DNA from: Nocardioides sp. Kera G14
GTDB taxonomy: Bacteria > Actinomycetota > Actinomycetes > Propionibacteriales > Nocardioidaceae
Direction: 5' to 3'
DNA: 64,000 nt
NCBI RefSeq assembly: GCF_020715565.1
Contig: NZ_CP085839.1
Location: forward strand, 1 to 64,000
Below the pieces are notes generated by a model, which ran no database searches, had not been told where the DNA came from, and worked only from the letters and a program-made list of their open reading frames with translations. This document shows, piece after piece, positions 50,333-59,090 of this stretch; position 1 is the stretch's first letter, and each line of letters opens with the position of its first letter. A program made the position numbers and the translations under genes.

Positions 50333-51702
50333 GCTACCGCGGCTTCTCCGGTGTCGGGGCGACCGGTCCGAAGGACGTCGACCGCGAGAGCTCGGACGAG
50401 CTGCTCGTTCGCCGGCTCAAGCGCCTGCTGCTCGAGGAGGTCGACCTCCAGGAGGTCGGTCGGCTCGACGAGGCGTCCCGCCGTGGCCGTCTCGAACGTG
50501 TGCTCAACCACCTCGTCTCGCGCGAGGGCATCATCCTCAGCACTCGCGAGCGCACCAGCCTCGTGCGGCGCGTCGTCGACGAAGCCGTCGGTCTCGGCGT
50601 CCTCGAACCGATCCTCGCCGACCCGACCGTCAGCGAGATCATGATCAATGGGCACGACACGATCTACGTCGAACGCCAAGGCGTGCTCGAGCGGATCGCG
50701 TCGGGATTCACCAACGACGAGCAGCTGATGCAGACGATCGACCGCATCGTGTCGACGGTCAACCGCCGGGTCGACGAGTCGAGCCCGATGGTCGATGCGC
50801 GTCTCCCTGCCGACTCGCGCCTGCCTCGCGGCGCCCGTGTCAATGTCATCCTGCCGCCGCTGGCCCTGCGCGGGCCGACCGTGACGATCCGGCTCTTCCC
50901 GAAGGCGCTCGGCATGGACGAGCTCCGCGCCCGGGGCGCGATGGACGAGCCGACGGCCGAGCTGATGGCAGCCTGTGTCCGGGCACGCCTCAACATCGTC
51001 GTCTCCGGCGGTACGGCGTCGGGCAAGACGACCATGCTCAACGCGATGGGTGCCTTCGTGCCGGGTCACGAGCGCATCGTGACGATCGAGGACGCCGCCG
51101 AGCTCGCGCTGCCGCAGGAGCACGTGGTCCAGCTCGAGACCCGCCCGCCCAACGTGGAGGGTCGCGGCCAGGTGACCATCCGTGATCTCGTCCGGAACGC
51201 ACTCCGTATGCGGCCCGACCGCATCATCGTCGGTGAGTGCCGTGGTGGTGAGGCGCTCGACATGCTGCAGGCGATGAACACGGGTCACGAGGGCTCGCTC
51301 ACCACGGTGCACGCCAACACGACGGACGACGCGCTCTCCCGGCTGGAGACGATGGCCTCGATGTCGGAGGTGGAGATCCCGTTCCACGCACTGCGTGAGC
51401 AGGTCAATTCAGCCATCGACATCGTCGTCCAGCTGGTCCGCAGTCCCGACGGCACGCGACGGATCGTCGAGATCGGCTTCCTCGCCTCGCGCGGTCGCAA
51501 CGAGTTCCAGCTGAGCCGCATCGTGCACTGGGACCCGCATCTCCTGGATGCGCGGGGCCACAAGGGTGGCTTCGTCCGGCATCCGTTGCCGCCGCGGATG
51601 GTGGAGCGCCTCCGGGATGCCGGTGAGCCACTGCCGGCCGGTTTCGCCGAGATGGATGCGGCGCATCCGGGTGACAGCGGGGGAGGGGTGGCATGGTCCT
51701 GA
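50329..51702 (+). CDS. tadA: Tad secretion ATPase CpaF/TadA
   Basis: 457-aa GSPII_E-type hexameric ATPase that powers Flp pilus assembly. The N-terminal domain includes [30 protein letters not shown]. Walker A is [14 protein letters not shown] (~222-235), the Asp box is [10 protein letters not shown], Walker B is [25 protein letters not shown], and the His box is [11 protein letters not shown]. All motifs are complete. Confidence 0.96.
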   Translation: MSYRGFSGVGATGPKDVDRESSDELLVRRLKRLLLEEVDLQEVGRLDEASRRGRLERVLNHLVSREGIILSTRERTSLVRRVVDEAVGLGVLEPILADPTVSEIMINGHDTIYVERQGVLERIASGFTNDEQLMQTIDRIVSTVNRRVDESSPMVDARLPADSRLPRGARVNVILPPLALRGPTVTIRLFPKALGMDELRARGAMDEPTAELMAACVRARLNIVVSGGTASGKTTMLNAMGAFVPGHERIVTIEDAAELALPQEHVVQLETRPPNVEGRGQVTIRDLVRNALRMRPDRIIVGECRGGEALDMLQAMNTGHEGSLTTVHANTTDDALSRLETMASMSEVEIPFHALREQVNSAIDIVVQLVRSPDGTRRIVEIGFLASRGRNEFQLSRIVHWDPHLLDARGHKGGFVRHPLPPRMVERLRDAGEPLPAGFAEMDAAHPGDSGGGVAWS

Positions 51703-52613
51703 TCACGCTGCTCGGCTCGGTCGGCGCTGCGGTCCTGGCGCTGGTCGGCATCCGCGCTCTCGTTGCCTTCTCCGCTGAGCGGCGTCGATCGGCGGCCCAT
51801 GCGGCCGACTACACCGCCGAGACGACGACGCGAGCCTTCGTCCGTGCCGACCGGCGGTTCCGGCGTACCAGGGTCGGCCGCCTCATCGAGCGCGAGCTGG
51901 CCCTGGCGGGCATCGATCGGCGCCCGTTGGCCCTCTTCCTCATCGCCGTCGCGGTGGCGGTCGTCGCCGCCTACATCCTGTGGACAGCTCTGGCCCCGCT
52001 CCTCTCGGTCTTCGGCCTCGCGGCCGGCGTCTTCGGCCTGCGCGCCTTCCTCGAGCGGGCCAAGGATCGGCGCCTGCAGGCCTTCATCCTCCAGATGCCC
52101 GAGCTCGCGCGGGTCCTTGCCAATGCCACGAACGCCGGCCTCTCGATCCAGACCGCGATCAGCCTCGCCGCCGACGAGCTGGCGCCGCCGGCCAAGGTCG
52201 AGCTGCAGCACGTCGCCGACGCGCTCCGCTTCGGCACCGACCTCGAATCGGCTCTCGACACCATGGGCGAGCGGCTCCCGTCGCGCGAGGTGGCCGTCCT
52301 GGTGTCCACGATGATCGTCTGTGCCCGCTCGGGTGGCTCCTTGGTCACGTCACTGCGGGACATCGCCGAGACGCTCGAGGAGCGCAAGGAGACCCGGCGC
52401 GAGGTCCGCACCACGCTCGCCCAGTCGGTCGCCACCGGCTACACCGTGATCGTCCTGGGCATCGGGATCCTCTTCCTGCTCAATGCGCTCCAGCCGGGGT
52501 CGGTCAGAGCGATGACCGTCAACCCGATCGGGCAGATCGCCCTGCTGGTCTCCGCCGGACTCTTCGTCGGCGGCTTCATGATGATCCGACGCATGACACG
52601 GATCGACGTATGA
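51693..52613 (+). CDS. tadB: Flp pilus inner-membrane platform protein TadB
   Basis: 306-aa type II secretion system F-domain protein. Four TM helices (~3-25, 70-105, 245-265 and 280-300) surround the cytoplasmic helical T2SSF domain (LQAFILQMPELARVLANATNAGLSIQTAI...). It pairs with TadC to form the platform on which TadA acts. It starts inside the end of tadA (10-bp overlap). Confidence 0.93.
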   Translation: MVLITLLGSVGAAVLALVGIRALVAFSAERRRSAAHAADYTAETTTRAFVRADRRFRRTRVGRLIERELALAGIDRRPLALFLIAVAVAVVAAYILWTALAPLLSVFGLAAGVFGLRAFLERAKDRRLQAFILQMPELARVLANATNAGLSIQTAISLAADELAPPAKVELQHVADALRFGTDLESALDTMGERLPSREVAVLVSTMIVCARSGGSLVTSLRDIAETLEERKETRREVRTTLAQSVATGYTVIVLGIGILFLLNALQPGSVRAMTVNPIGQIALLVSAGLFVGGFMMIRRMTRIDV

Positions 52614-53518
52614 CCAACGTGATGCTCCTCGTTCCCGGGCTGGCGGTCGCCGTCGCCGCCGTACTCGCCTGCGTCGGCTACCGCCAGATGCGAGCCGACA
52701 CGGCCGAGGGGCTGGGACTCGACGACCTCCGGGTGCTCCGCCCGGAACAGCGTCGCAACGCCGCCGGTGAGGGCCCGGTGGGACGCCTCGCGAGCCGGCT
52801 GGCCCCGAGCGTACGTCGACGCCTGCCCACCCCCGCGACGGAGTGGCTGCAGCGACAGGTCGACCTCGCCGGCCGCCCCGACGGGATGTCCGTGGACTCC
52901 GTCCTGCGGATGATGCTGATGTGGTTCCTGATCGTGTCGCCGCTGCTCTTCATCGAGCTGTTCAGCGGCAGCCTGCTGCTGCTCGTCCTGGCGCTCGCTG
53001 TTCCGGTGATCATGCCGTTGGCGCGCGTGAGCCGGTTCCAACGGCTGCGCCGCGAGGCACTCGATCGGGACCTGCCCGACTTCCTCGACGTCCTGGCCGT
53101 CACCGTCGGCGCCGGCGTCGGCTTCCGCCCCGCGCTGCGGCGCGTCTCGGAGCGCTTCGGCGGCCCGCTCGCCGTCGAGATGACGCTGGCGCTGAGCCAG
53201 GTGCAGCACGGTGCCTCGGTGCGCAGCGCCTTCGAGAGCCTTCGTGACCGCAGTGACTCCGAGGCGCTCGCCCAGTTCGTCACCGCCTTCCTCCAGACCG
53301 ACGAGCTCGGCGCCCCCCTCGTCGAGGCGCTGAACCAGATCGCCCTGGACATGCGACGCGAGTCGGCCCAGCGGATGCGCCGCAAAGCGGCTCGCGTGGC
53401 GCCGCGGGTCACCCTCGTGACCAGTCTCATCCTCGTTCCCGGCACCCTGATCCCCTTGATGGTCGGCATGTTCCTCGGCAGCGGCATCAACGTCGGCGAC
53501 GTCTTCGGGGGGTCGTGA
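52610..53518 (+). CDS. tadC: Flp pilus inner-membrane platform protein TadC
   Basis: 302-aa T2SSF-domain partner of TadB. N-terminal TM (~4-22), central hydrophobic pair (~105-145), the domain LDRDLPDFLDVLAVTVGAGVGFRPALRRVSERFGG, and C-terminal TM LVTSLILVPGTLIPLMVGMFLG. The ATG overlaps the tadB stop (ATGA). A longer open frame reading through tadB is not coding. Confidence 0.93.
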   Translation: MTNVMLLVPGLAVAVAAVLACVGYRQMRADTAEGLGLDDLRVLRPEQRRNAAGEGPVGRLASRLAPSVRRRLPTPATEWLQRQVDLAGRPDGMSVDSVLRMMLMWFLIVSPLLFIELFSGSLLLLVLALAVPVIMPLARVSRFQRLRREALDRDLPDFLDVLAVTVGAGVGFRPALRRVSERFGGPLAVEMTLALSQVQHGASVRSAFESLRDRSDSEALAQFVTAFLQTDELGAPLVEALNQIALDMRRESAQRMRRKAARVAPRVTLVTSLILVPGTLIPLMVGMFLGSGINVGDVFGGS

Positions 53519-54675
53519 TGCGCCAGGACGCCCACGAGCTCAGCACGCTCGTCCGCTACGCCTTCGTACTCCGCCTCGTCACGATCCTGGCCAGCCTCTT
53601 CGCCTTCAGCGACCGGCAGCTCACCGTGACCACGGCCGTGGCGATCACGGTCCTGCTCGGAGTCGGGCTGGTCGGCCTCATCTCCGCGTCGGCCCCGGCC
53701 ATCCTCGAGAGTCACCCCATCCTGGTCGCGCTCGACGCGGCGGTCATGACGGCGACCATGGTGGCCATCGGTACCGACACCCCGTTGGTGCTCGTGGCTC
53801 TCAGCACGAGCGTGATCATCGGGGTGACCCTGCCGCCCGTGTCCGCGGGCCTGGCGGGTCTCGTCCTCGTGACCGGTTACGTCACGGCTACCTGGGCCTC
53901 CGGCGGTGACAGCCGCAGCTTCACCACCTTGTTCAGCTTCCCCTTCACCCTCGTCTGCGTGATGGGGCTGTGCGAGGTCTATCGCATGCTCGCGACCCGC
54001 GCACGGCGCTCCGAGCAGGCCCTCAACCACGCGCTCACCAGCGCCGCCGCCTCCGCCGAACGCGCACGCCTCGCCCGCGAGCTGCATGACTCCACGGCCA
54101 AGACGCTGCAGGGCCTCTCCCTCTCGGCCAGCTCGCTCGACGTCTGGATAGACCGTGACCCTCCCCGGGCCGCCCTCGTCGCCCACGAGATCGCCGAGGC
54201 GGCCGACGACGCCGTCCAGCAGCTCCGCGAGCTGCTCTCGATGCTGCGCCAGGACGACCTGGCGCTGCCGTTCCACAAGGCGCTGTGCGGGATGGCCGCC
54301 GATCTCTGCCGCCGGTACGACGTCGAGCTGGTCACCCACATCGAGCCGGTGGACGTCTCCGCACCCGGTGCCCGCTACGAGCTGCTCGCCGCCGCCAAGG
54401 AGGCGCTGATGAACGCGTTGACCCACTCAGGCACGACCCGGATATGGCTCGAACTGCGCCAGCTGCACGGCGACGTGCACCTCGAGGTCCGCGACATCGG
54501 AACCGGCTTCGATCCCAGTGTCCTCCCCGATCGTGAGCGGGAGGGCCACTTCGGAGTCCGCGGGTTCAGCGAGCGACTCGCGCTCGTGGGCGGCCATGCC
54601 GATGTCCAGACCCGCGCGGGCGAGGGCACCACGGTCCACTTCGTCCTTCCCGGCATGGTGAGGAGCCTCGCGTGA
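53515..54675 (+). CDS. Histidine kinase of the NarL-partner type
   Basis: 386-aa sensor kinase. Six N-terminal TM helices (~15-160) with little extracellular loop suggest membrane-embedded sensing. The HisKA_3 dimerisation domain has the phospho-His in LARELHDSTAKTLQGLSL (~187-204). The ATPase has NALTHSG (N box) and DIGTGFDP, and VRGFSERLALVGGHADVQTRAGEGTTV (G1/G2). The start is GTG in the tadC stop overlap or the adjoining ATG. It pairs with the LuxR-type regulator that follows and lies inside the pilus operon, so it is probably its dedicated regulator (inference). Confidence 0.92.
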   Translation: MMRQDAHELSTLVRYAFVLRLVTILASLFAFSDRQLTVTTAVAITVLLGVGLVGLISASAPAILESHPILVALDAAVMTATMVAIGTDTPLVLVALSTSVIIGVTLPPVSAGLAGLVLVTGYVTATWASGGDSRSFTTLFSFPFTLVCVMGLCEVYRMLATRARRSEQALNHALTSAAASAERARLARELHDSTAKTLQGLSLSASSLDVWIDRDPPRAALVAHEIAEAADDAVQQLRELLSMLRQDDLALPFHKALCGMAADLCRRYDVELVTHIEPVDVSAPGARYELLAAAKEALMNALTHSGTTRIWLELRQLHGDVHLEVRDIGTGFDPSVLPDREREGHFGVRGFSERLALVGGHADVQTRAGEGTTVHFVLPGMVRSLA

Positions 54676-55346
54676 CCGACGACCTCGCCCTGCCATTGCC
54701 CGTGATCTCCGAGGGGCCGGTGTCGGTCCTGATCGTCGACGACAACACCGTCGTACGACGGGGCCTGCGCAGCCTCCTGGAGATCTCCGACGGCATCGAG
54801 GTCGTGGGCGAGGCGAGCGACGGCGTCCTGGCCGAGTCGATGGTCCGCACCCTCCATCCGGACGTGGTGCTGCTCGACGTACGCATGCCGCGCCAGGACG
54901 GGATCCAGACCGCCCGCGCCATCGCGGCGGAGACCACGGTGATCATGATGACCTTCACCGACGAGCCCGACCACATCCGAGCCGCCCTGTCGGCGGGCGC
55001 GAGCGGTTACCTCGTGCACGGATCCTTCGACGCCAACACGCTGGCCCACACGATCCGCAGCGTGCTCCTCGGCGCCGGCGCGTTCTCGGCGCAGGCCCTG
55101 GCGGCGTTGCGGGACCCCGGCCCTGCGGCGCGGCCGGCGGTCGACCGGAAGTCGTTCGGCCTGAGTGAGCGGCAGGCGGAGTTGATGGACCTGATCGCGA
55201 AGGGCCACAGCAACGGCGACATCGCAGGTGAGCTCTTCCTCGCGGAGAAGACCGTGAAGAACCACATCAACGCCATCTTCGCGCGGCTCGGTGTCGCCAG
55301 CCGGGCCGAGGCGATCGCGCTGTGGCTGGGCACGAACGGGTCCTGA
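54672..55346 (+). CDS. LuxR/NarL-type response regulator
   Basis: 224-aa two-domain regulator. The receiver (~17-130) has acidic pocket VDDN and phospho-Asp in PDVVLLDVRMP, then MMTFTDEPDHIRAALSAGASGYLVHG. The C-terminal LuxR HTH (~158-222) reads LSERQAELMDLIAKGHSNGDIAGELFLAEKTVKNHINAIFARLG. The gene overlaps the kinase by 4 bp. A GGGCCC-type hairpin and a new promoter separate it from flp. Confidence 0.94.
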   Translation: MTDDLALPLPVISEGPVSVLIVDDNTVVRRGLRSLLEISDGIEVVGEASDGVLAESMVRTLHPDVVLLDVRMPRQDGIQTARAIAAETTVIMMTFTDEPDHIRAALSAGASGYLVHGSFDANTLAHTIRSVLLGAGAFSAQALAALRDPGPAARPAVDRKSFGLSERQAELMDLIAKGHSNGDIAGELFLAEKTVKNHINAIFARLGVASRAEAIALWLGTNGS

Positions 55347-55349
55347 GAT

Positions 55350-55367
55350 GGGCCCGAGGTTGGGCCC
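55350..55367 (+). terminator. Short GC hairpin after the response regulator gene
   Basis: GGGCCC (55350-55355) pairs with GGGCCC (55362-55367) around GAGGTT, 3 bp after the stop. It could attenuate read-through into flp. The AT-rich stretch TAGATTTATACG (55399-55410 region) is a likely separate flp promoter. Confidence 0.5.
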
Positions 55368-55461
55368 CTGGGCCTGCTGGTCGAGCTCCTGCCGAACCTA
55401 GATTTATACGTGTCACCAAGCGGGGGCCCAGCGGGGGCCGACACACACAGAGGAATGGACA

Positions 55462-55665
55462 ATGGACAAGATTCTCGGGTTCTACTGCAACTTCATGGCT
55501 CGGATGACCGCCAAGACCGACGACCAGCGCGGGCAGGGCACGCTGGAGTACGTCGGCATGGTCATCGTCGCCGCGCTCATCATCGTCGCCGTCCTCAACC
55601 TTGACCTTGCGAGCAGCATCGCCAGCAAGCTGAAGGAGAAGGTCGACGACGTCATCAACCACTGA
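55462..55665 (+). CDS. flp: Flp-type IVb major pilin
   Basis: 67-aa prepilin. The leader MDKILGFYCNFMARMTAKTDDQRG ends at Gly24; cleavage is before Gln25 with Glu29 at +5 and Tyr30 at +6 (GQGTLEYVG), the Flp signature. The mature ~43 aa consist of one hydrophobic helix VIVAALIIVAVLNLDL and a short polar tail. It is the structural subunit of the thin adhesive pilus. AGAGGA 8 bp upstream marks the ATG. Its own promoter region lies after the regulator gene, consistent with high expression. Confidence 0.94.
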   Translation: MDKILGFYCNFMARMTAKTDDQRGQGTLEYVGMVIVAALIIVAVLNLDLASSIASKLKEKVDDVINH

Positions 55666-56387
55666 TGCTCCGTCCAGCAACGCCGCTGTGGGCTCCGGGT
55701 TCCCCCCGGAGCCCATTGCGGCATTTGTCGCAACGGGGACAGATCGCGATGTCCCTCCTCTCGATCACGATCGTCATGGTCGTGGCCTTCGCCGTGTTCG
55801 GGATCTTCCTGATGGGCCGCGGCGTCAACGACAAGACGGAGGCGCAGACGGCTGCCGACGCCGCTGCTCTGGCCGGCGCGCAGGACCTGGTCGGCAATGT
55901 GAAGACCCTCCTCCAGGGCCTGACCGACAAGACGGACCTCGGTGGCATCGGCAACTGCAACGACGGCAAGGCCCGGGCCAGCGACTATGCGGAGAAGAAC
56001 GGCGCCAGCCTGACGGACTACTGCTTCGACTCCGCCAGCGGCGAGGTGAGCGTCAGCGTCACGCTCGACCACGACGTCAGTGCGGATCTCGGTCCCGCCA
56101 AGGCGTCAGCCACGGCGACGACCGGGCTCGACCTCAACGACTGCCACTGGGATTCATCAGATACGCCCACCCCGCCGCCGACGGAGGCCCCTACGGCGAC
56201 GGCAACCGGAACGCCGACCGCGTCTGCGACGCCTACGGAGACGCCTTCCCCGGACCCCGTCCCAACGAGCCTCACCTGCGGTGAGCTGGTGGTGAACTAC
56301 CTCTGGAAGTGGGACGGCACGGCTTGGAACCTCACGCTCGACGGTGACGTGGACACCGACGACCTCAAGCCCCACCTCGTCGGCTGA
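55665..56387 (+). CDS. TadG-like pilus protein
   Basis: 240-aa protein with a pilin-like N-terminus SQRGQIAMSLLSITIVMVVAFAVFGIFLMG (Gly25 / Gln26; Ser at +5 instead of Glu, as usual in TadG-type proteins), then the TadE/G-like NDKTEAQTAADAAALAGAQDL and an extracellular domain with several Cys (NCND, DYCFD, NDCHW). A Pro/Thr-rich linker (DSSDTPTPPPTEAP...) precedes a C-terminal ~35-residue segment LTCGELVVNYLWKWDG. It starts at ATG overlapping the flp stop, so translation is coupled. Confidence 0.82.
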   Translation: MLRPATPLWAPGSPRSPLRHLSQRGQIAMSLLSITIVMVVAFAVFGIFLMGRGVNDKTEAQTAADAAALAGAQDLVGNVKTLLQGLTDKTDLGGIGNCNDGKARASDYAEKNGASLTDYCFDSASGEVSVSVTLDHDVSADLGPAKASATATTGLDLNDCHWDSSDTPTPPPTEAPTATATGTPTASATPTETPSPDPVPTSLTCGELVVNYLWKWDGTAWNLTLDGDVDTDDLKPHLVG

Positions 56388-56390
56388 GGA

Positions 56391-56414
56391 GCTCCCACGC
56401 TCAGGCGTGGGAGC
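56391..56414. terminator. Bidirectional terminator between TadG-like and lipoprotein genes
   Basis: GCTCCCACGC (56391-56400) and GCGTGGGAGC (56405-56414) form a perfect 10-bp stem with TCAG loop. It lies after the + strand gene and overlaps the 3' end of the minus-strand gene. Confidence 0.8.
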
Positions 56415-57030
56415 CCTCGTCGACCGTGAAGGAACGCAGGATCCGACTGACGTCGCTCGTCGCCCAGTCGGCGCTGGGCGCGACCGCGACCACGTTGAGG
56501 ATCAGGTCCTTGTCGACCTGCCACATCAGCTGCCAGTACGTCGTGTCGACGGTCGCGGTGCTGCCGGCGGCTGACGGCCGCGACTGCGTCCACGTCACGA
56601 GGAAGGCCCTCTGGCCGGTCGGAGCAGGTACCTCGGTACGCACCGCCTTCTCCCCGCCGATCGACTGGACCGACTCGAGCGTGAACGACTGCTCGTCGGC
56701 CGCAGCGTCAGGATTCACGTCGCGGATCACTCCGACCTGTTGCGGGATCGCCTTCTCCGAGGAGGGCGCCTGCAGGGTGAGCATCGGCTCGCCGTTGGAG
56801 CTCTTCTTGCGCTCCTCCTGGAAGCCCGCGGGGGCCCAGATCGTGAAGCCCTCCCCGTGGATCTCGTGGAAGTCCGCCGGGGCCTTCGTCATCGAGGTGC
56901 CGGCCGCGGGGGAGGCCGTTGCGGCATAGGGACCGGTGTCGGCCTTGCTGGAGTCCGAACCGCCGCAGGCGGCGGTCGCGAGCGTGACCGCCGCCAGTGC
57001 GAGACCGAGCTTGAGGGCTGAGCCGTTCAT
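56401..57030 (-). CDS. Lipoprotein of the large-pilin operon
   Basis: 209-aa lipoprotein: signal MNGSALKLGLALAAVTLATAACGG with lipobox ending at Cys22. The mature domain (~55-205) has FHEIHGEGFTIWAPAGFQEERK, LTLQAPSSEKAIPQQVGVIRD and a C-terminal TTYWQLMWQVDKDLILNVVAVA...VSRILRSFTV, resembling LpqN/PsbP-like (DUF1795-type) folds found on actinobacterial lipoproteins. No catalytic residues are seen. ATGA overlap with the upstream membrane gene shows co-translation with it and the large pilin-like gene. Confidence 0.82.
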   Translation of the reverse strand: MNGSALKLGLALAAVTLATAACGGSDSSKADTGPYAATASPAAGTSMTKAPADFHEIHGEGFTIWAPAGFQEERKKSSNGEPMLTLQAPSSEKAIPQQVGVIRDVNPDAAADEQSFTLESVQSIGGEKAVRTEVPAPTGQRAFLVTWTQSRPSAAGSTATVDTTYWQLMWQVDKDLILNVVAVAPSADWATSDVSRILRSFTVDEGSHA

Positions 57031-57587
57031 GGGCTTTCCTTCCGAGTTCGTCTGTCGAGAAGCGCGAGCAGGAGGCCGATCGATCCGAGTCCGATGAAGA
57101 CCACGGCGCCGAAGAGTATCCCCAGCCAGGCGAACGGCCCCGCCATGGCGATGCCGCTGCCGGCCCCGAGGGCGAGCGGGAGTGACGAGTCCGCGTTCTC
57201 GCACGACAGGTACGACCCCTGCGAGTAACGGTTGACCTTGAAGAGAGGCTGGAGCTGCTGGCCGTCGACGGAGACGGCCTTGGTGCGGCCGAGCGCCACG
57301 GAGTCCCCGAGGAGGATCTTGCGCTCGTCGTCCCCCTGGCTCGTGCGCACGGTGCAGCCGAGGTCGTCGCCGTCGACTCCGGGATGATCGGCGCGTCCGT
57401 AGACCACGACCGTGGTGCCGAAGAAGCCGGGATCGGGGAGGCGGGCCTGTCGTACGTCGTCGACGACGGTGACGTGGGACGGCCTGCTGCCGTGAAGCGC
57501 CGCCCTGAAGCCGATGACGCCCGCAACCACACCGGCGAGGAGCATGAGTACCGCGGCAGGAAGAAGGATCGTGCGGAACTGCCTCAC
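57027..57587 (-). CDS. Two-TM membrane protein of the large-pilin operon
   Basis: 186-aa protein. TM1 is at residues ~6-27 and TM2 at ~145-172, with a basic tail. The outer domain has two cysteines (DDLGCTVRT and YLSCENADS). It is a distant paralog of the product at 46199-46795 (same LP-x-x-x-FF, LGC and S-x-L-C pattern). No named family is recognised. I chose GTG 57587 because it overlaps the stop of the upstream gene (GTGA); an upstream GTG at 57614 is also open. Confidence 0.75.
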   Translation of the reverse strand: MRQFRTILLPAAVLMLLAGVVAGVIGFRAALHGSRPSHVTVVDDVRQARLPDPGFFGTTVVVYGRADHPGVDGDDLGCTVRTSQGDDERKILLGDSVALGRTKAVSVDGQQLQPLFKVNRYSQGSYLSCENADSSLPLALGAGSGIAMAGPFAWLGILFGAVVFIGLGSIGLLLALLDRRTRKESP

Positions 57588-58972
57588 GCGCCGCAGCCCT
57601 GCCAATCCACCCACTGGGATCCGTCCCAGTACTGCGCGGCCTGGCTCTTCATCGAGTCACTGGTGACTGACAGGCTCCCGCCGCCCTCCGCGATCGCCCC
57701 GAGACCGACGTTGAGCCCGAAGTTCGTGCTCTGGTCGAGGCTGAACTGCTGCTTCGTGATCGTGCCGCGATCGCCGGCCGCGTCCATGAAGCCCTGCTGC
57801 AGCGGGTTGATGGCCGAGTCGGTCCACGGGTTGACCCAGTTGCCGAGGCCGCTGACGCCGGTCATGGCGAGGTACTGGGCGGCCGTCATCCTGTCCTCGT
57901 CGGACCTGATCGGCAGGGTGGCCGTGTAGCTGGTGGCCAGCCCGTTTGAGGTCGACCACGAGTTCGTGGGTGACCCGCCGAAGAGCTGGGCGAGATAGCC
58001 CTGCCCGGTGCCCGAGGCCAGTGAGTTGGTCGACACCTCGGTCATGTTCCACTTGCTGTCGAAGGTGACGGCGGTGATCACATCCGCGGAGCCCGTGGCC
58101 GCCGAGCCCTGCGCCTCGACCGAGCCGCCCTCGCCGTTGCCGACGACCTGGATGCCGGCCTGGCCTGCCACGTGGTTCTTCAGGTAGACGGTCGTCGACC
58201 CGTCCTTGCCGTGACGTACGCCGAGCACTCCCGCGACGTCGACCCCGCCCTGGAGTGACAACGGCCCGCCGGTGAGCTCGGCCGACGCCTCCGCGCTGAC
58301 GCCGCCCTCGGCGTACCACTCGTCGGGATCGGGAAGGGGGTCGGTCAGTCCGACATGGTCACTCGCCCAGCCCAGCACCCCGCCGACGACCGGCACGGTG
58401 TCGCTGACGACGCCCTTGACCTGGTCCTGGACGATCTGGGTCATGAGGTGGTCGAGCCCGGCTTCGTCGGTGTAGTAGACCTTCCCGGAGTTGAAGGTCA
58501 GCGACGCGCTGGCGCTGGCATCCGCGTTCGCGCCGACCGTGGTGTCGTTGACGGTGACGCTGAAGCCGGCGCCGACGCCTGCGGTGACACCGGCGCCGCC
58601 GCCCTCGGTCACCTGCACCCGGACGGTGCCGTCGCTCATGTGCTGGATCTGGACCCGTCGGCCGTCCTTGAGCGTCACGAAGACGATGTCGACGCCGAGG
58701 TCGACGTTGGTGCCTCCCTGGTCGGTGACGCAGGGTTCGGTCGGCTTGTGGTCCTCGGCCGTGGTCGCCGGAGGCGTGCAGCCGCCCTGGCCCAACGTCA
58801 GGACCTGGCAGACCTCGTAGGAGAGCTTCTGCGCGATCCGAGGGCCCTGCGGCACCATCGCCAGGATGACGGCCACGACGATGAGTGACGCGACCGTCCA
58901 CATGCCGACGGTCTCCAGTGTCCCCGTCCCTCGCTGAGAGGGGCGAAGGATGAGCTGTCCCCGAGCTCGCAT
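57584..58972 (-). CDS. Large Flp-like prepilin with 400-aa extracellular domain
   Basis: 462-aa protein. The N-terminus MRARGQLILRPSQRG ends at Gly15, followed by TGTLETVGM with Glu20 at +5, then the hydrophobic helix WTVASLIVVAVILAMV. This closely resembles the Flp pilin in the same locus (QRGQGTLEYVGM). After the helix come two Cys (YEVCQVLTLGQGGC). Then a ~390-aa Gly/Ser/Thr/Val-rich, beta-type domain contains DLGVDIVFVTLKDGRRVQIQH, an SASASLTFNSGKVYYTDEAG stretch, and EWYAEGGVSAEASAELTGG. It ends QYWDGSQWVDWQGCGA. The domain is not one I recognise. It could be a tip adhesin or a surface protein delivered by the Tad machine (inference). It leads a three-gene operon with overlaps of 4 bp each. 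Confidence 0.8.
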   Translation of the reverse strand: MRARGQLILRPSQRGTGTLETVGMWTVASLIVVAVILAMVPQGPRIAQKLSYEVCQVLTLGQGGCTPPATTAEDHKPTEPCVTDQGGTNVDLGVDIVFVTLKDGRRVQIQHMSDGTVRVQVTEGGGAGVTAGVGAGFSVTVNDTTVGANADASASASLTFNSGKVYYTDEAGLDHLMTQIVQDQVKGVVSDTVPVVGGVLGWASDHVGLTDPLPDPDEWYAEGGVSAEASAELTGGPLSLQGGVDVAGVLGVRHGKDGSTTVYLKNHVAGQAGIQVVGNGEGGSVEAQGSAATGSADVITAVTFDSKWNMTEVSTNSLASGTGQGYLAQLFGGSPTNSWSTSNGLATSYTATLPIRSDEDRMTAAQYLAMTGVSGLGNWVNPWTDSAINPLQQGFMDAAGDRGTITKQQFSLDQSTNFGLNVGLGAIAEGGGSLSVTSDSMKSQAAQYWDGSQWVDWQGCGA

Positions 58973-59090
58973 CCCCGTGCCTTTCGCCGTGTGCGTGGTC
59001 GGACCCGAGATACCGGCCACGTCTAGGCCAGAGTCAATCGGCGGACAGACATGCGTGCATGGGCCCGTGGGCCCGAGCGTGGTCCCATGG

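Noticed and set aside
55421..55440. Direct repeat GCGGGGGCC before flp
   Set aside because: Two 9-bp GC-rich copies are easily expected by chance in this composition; no dyad or positional logic.
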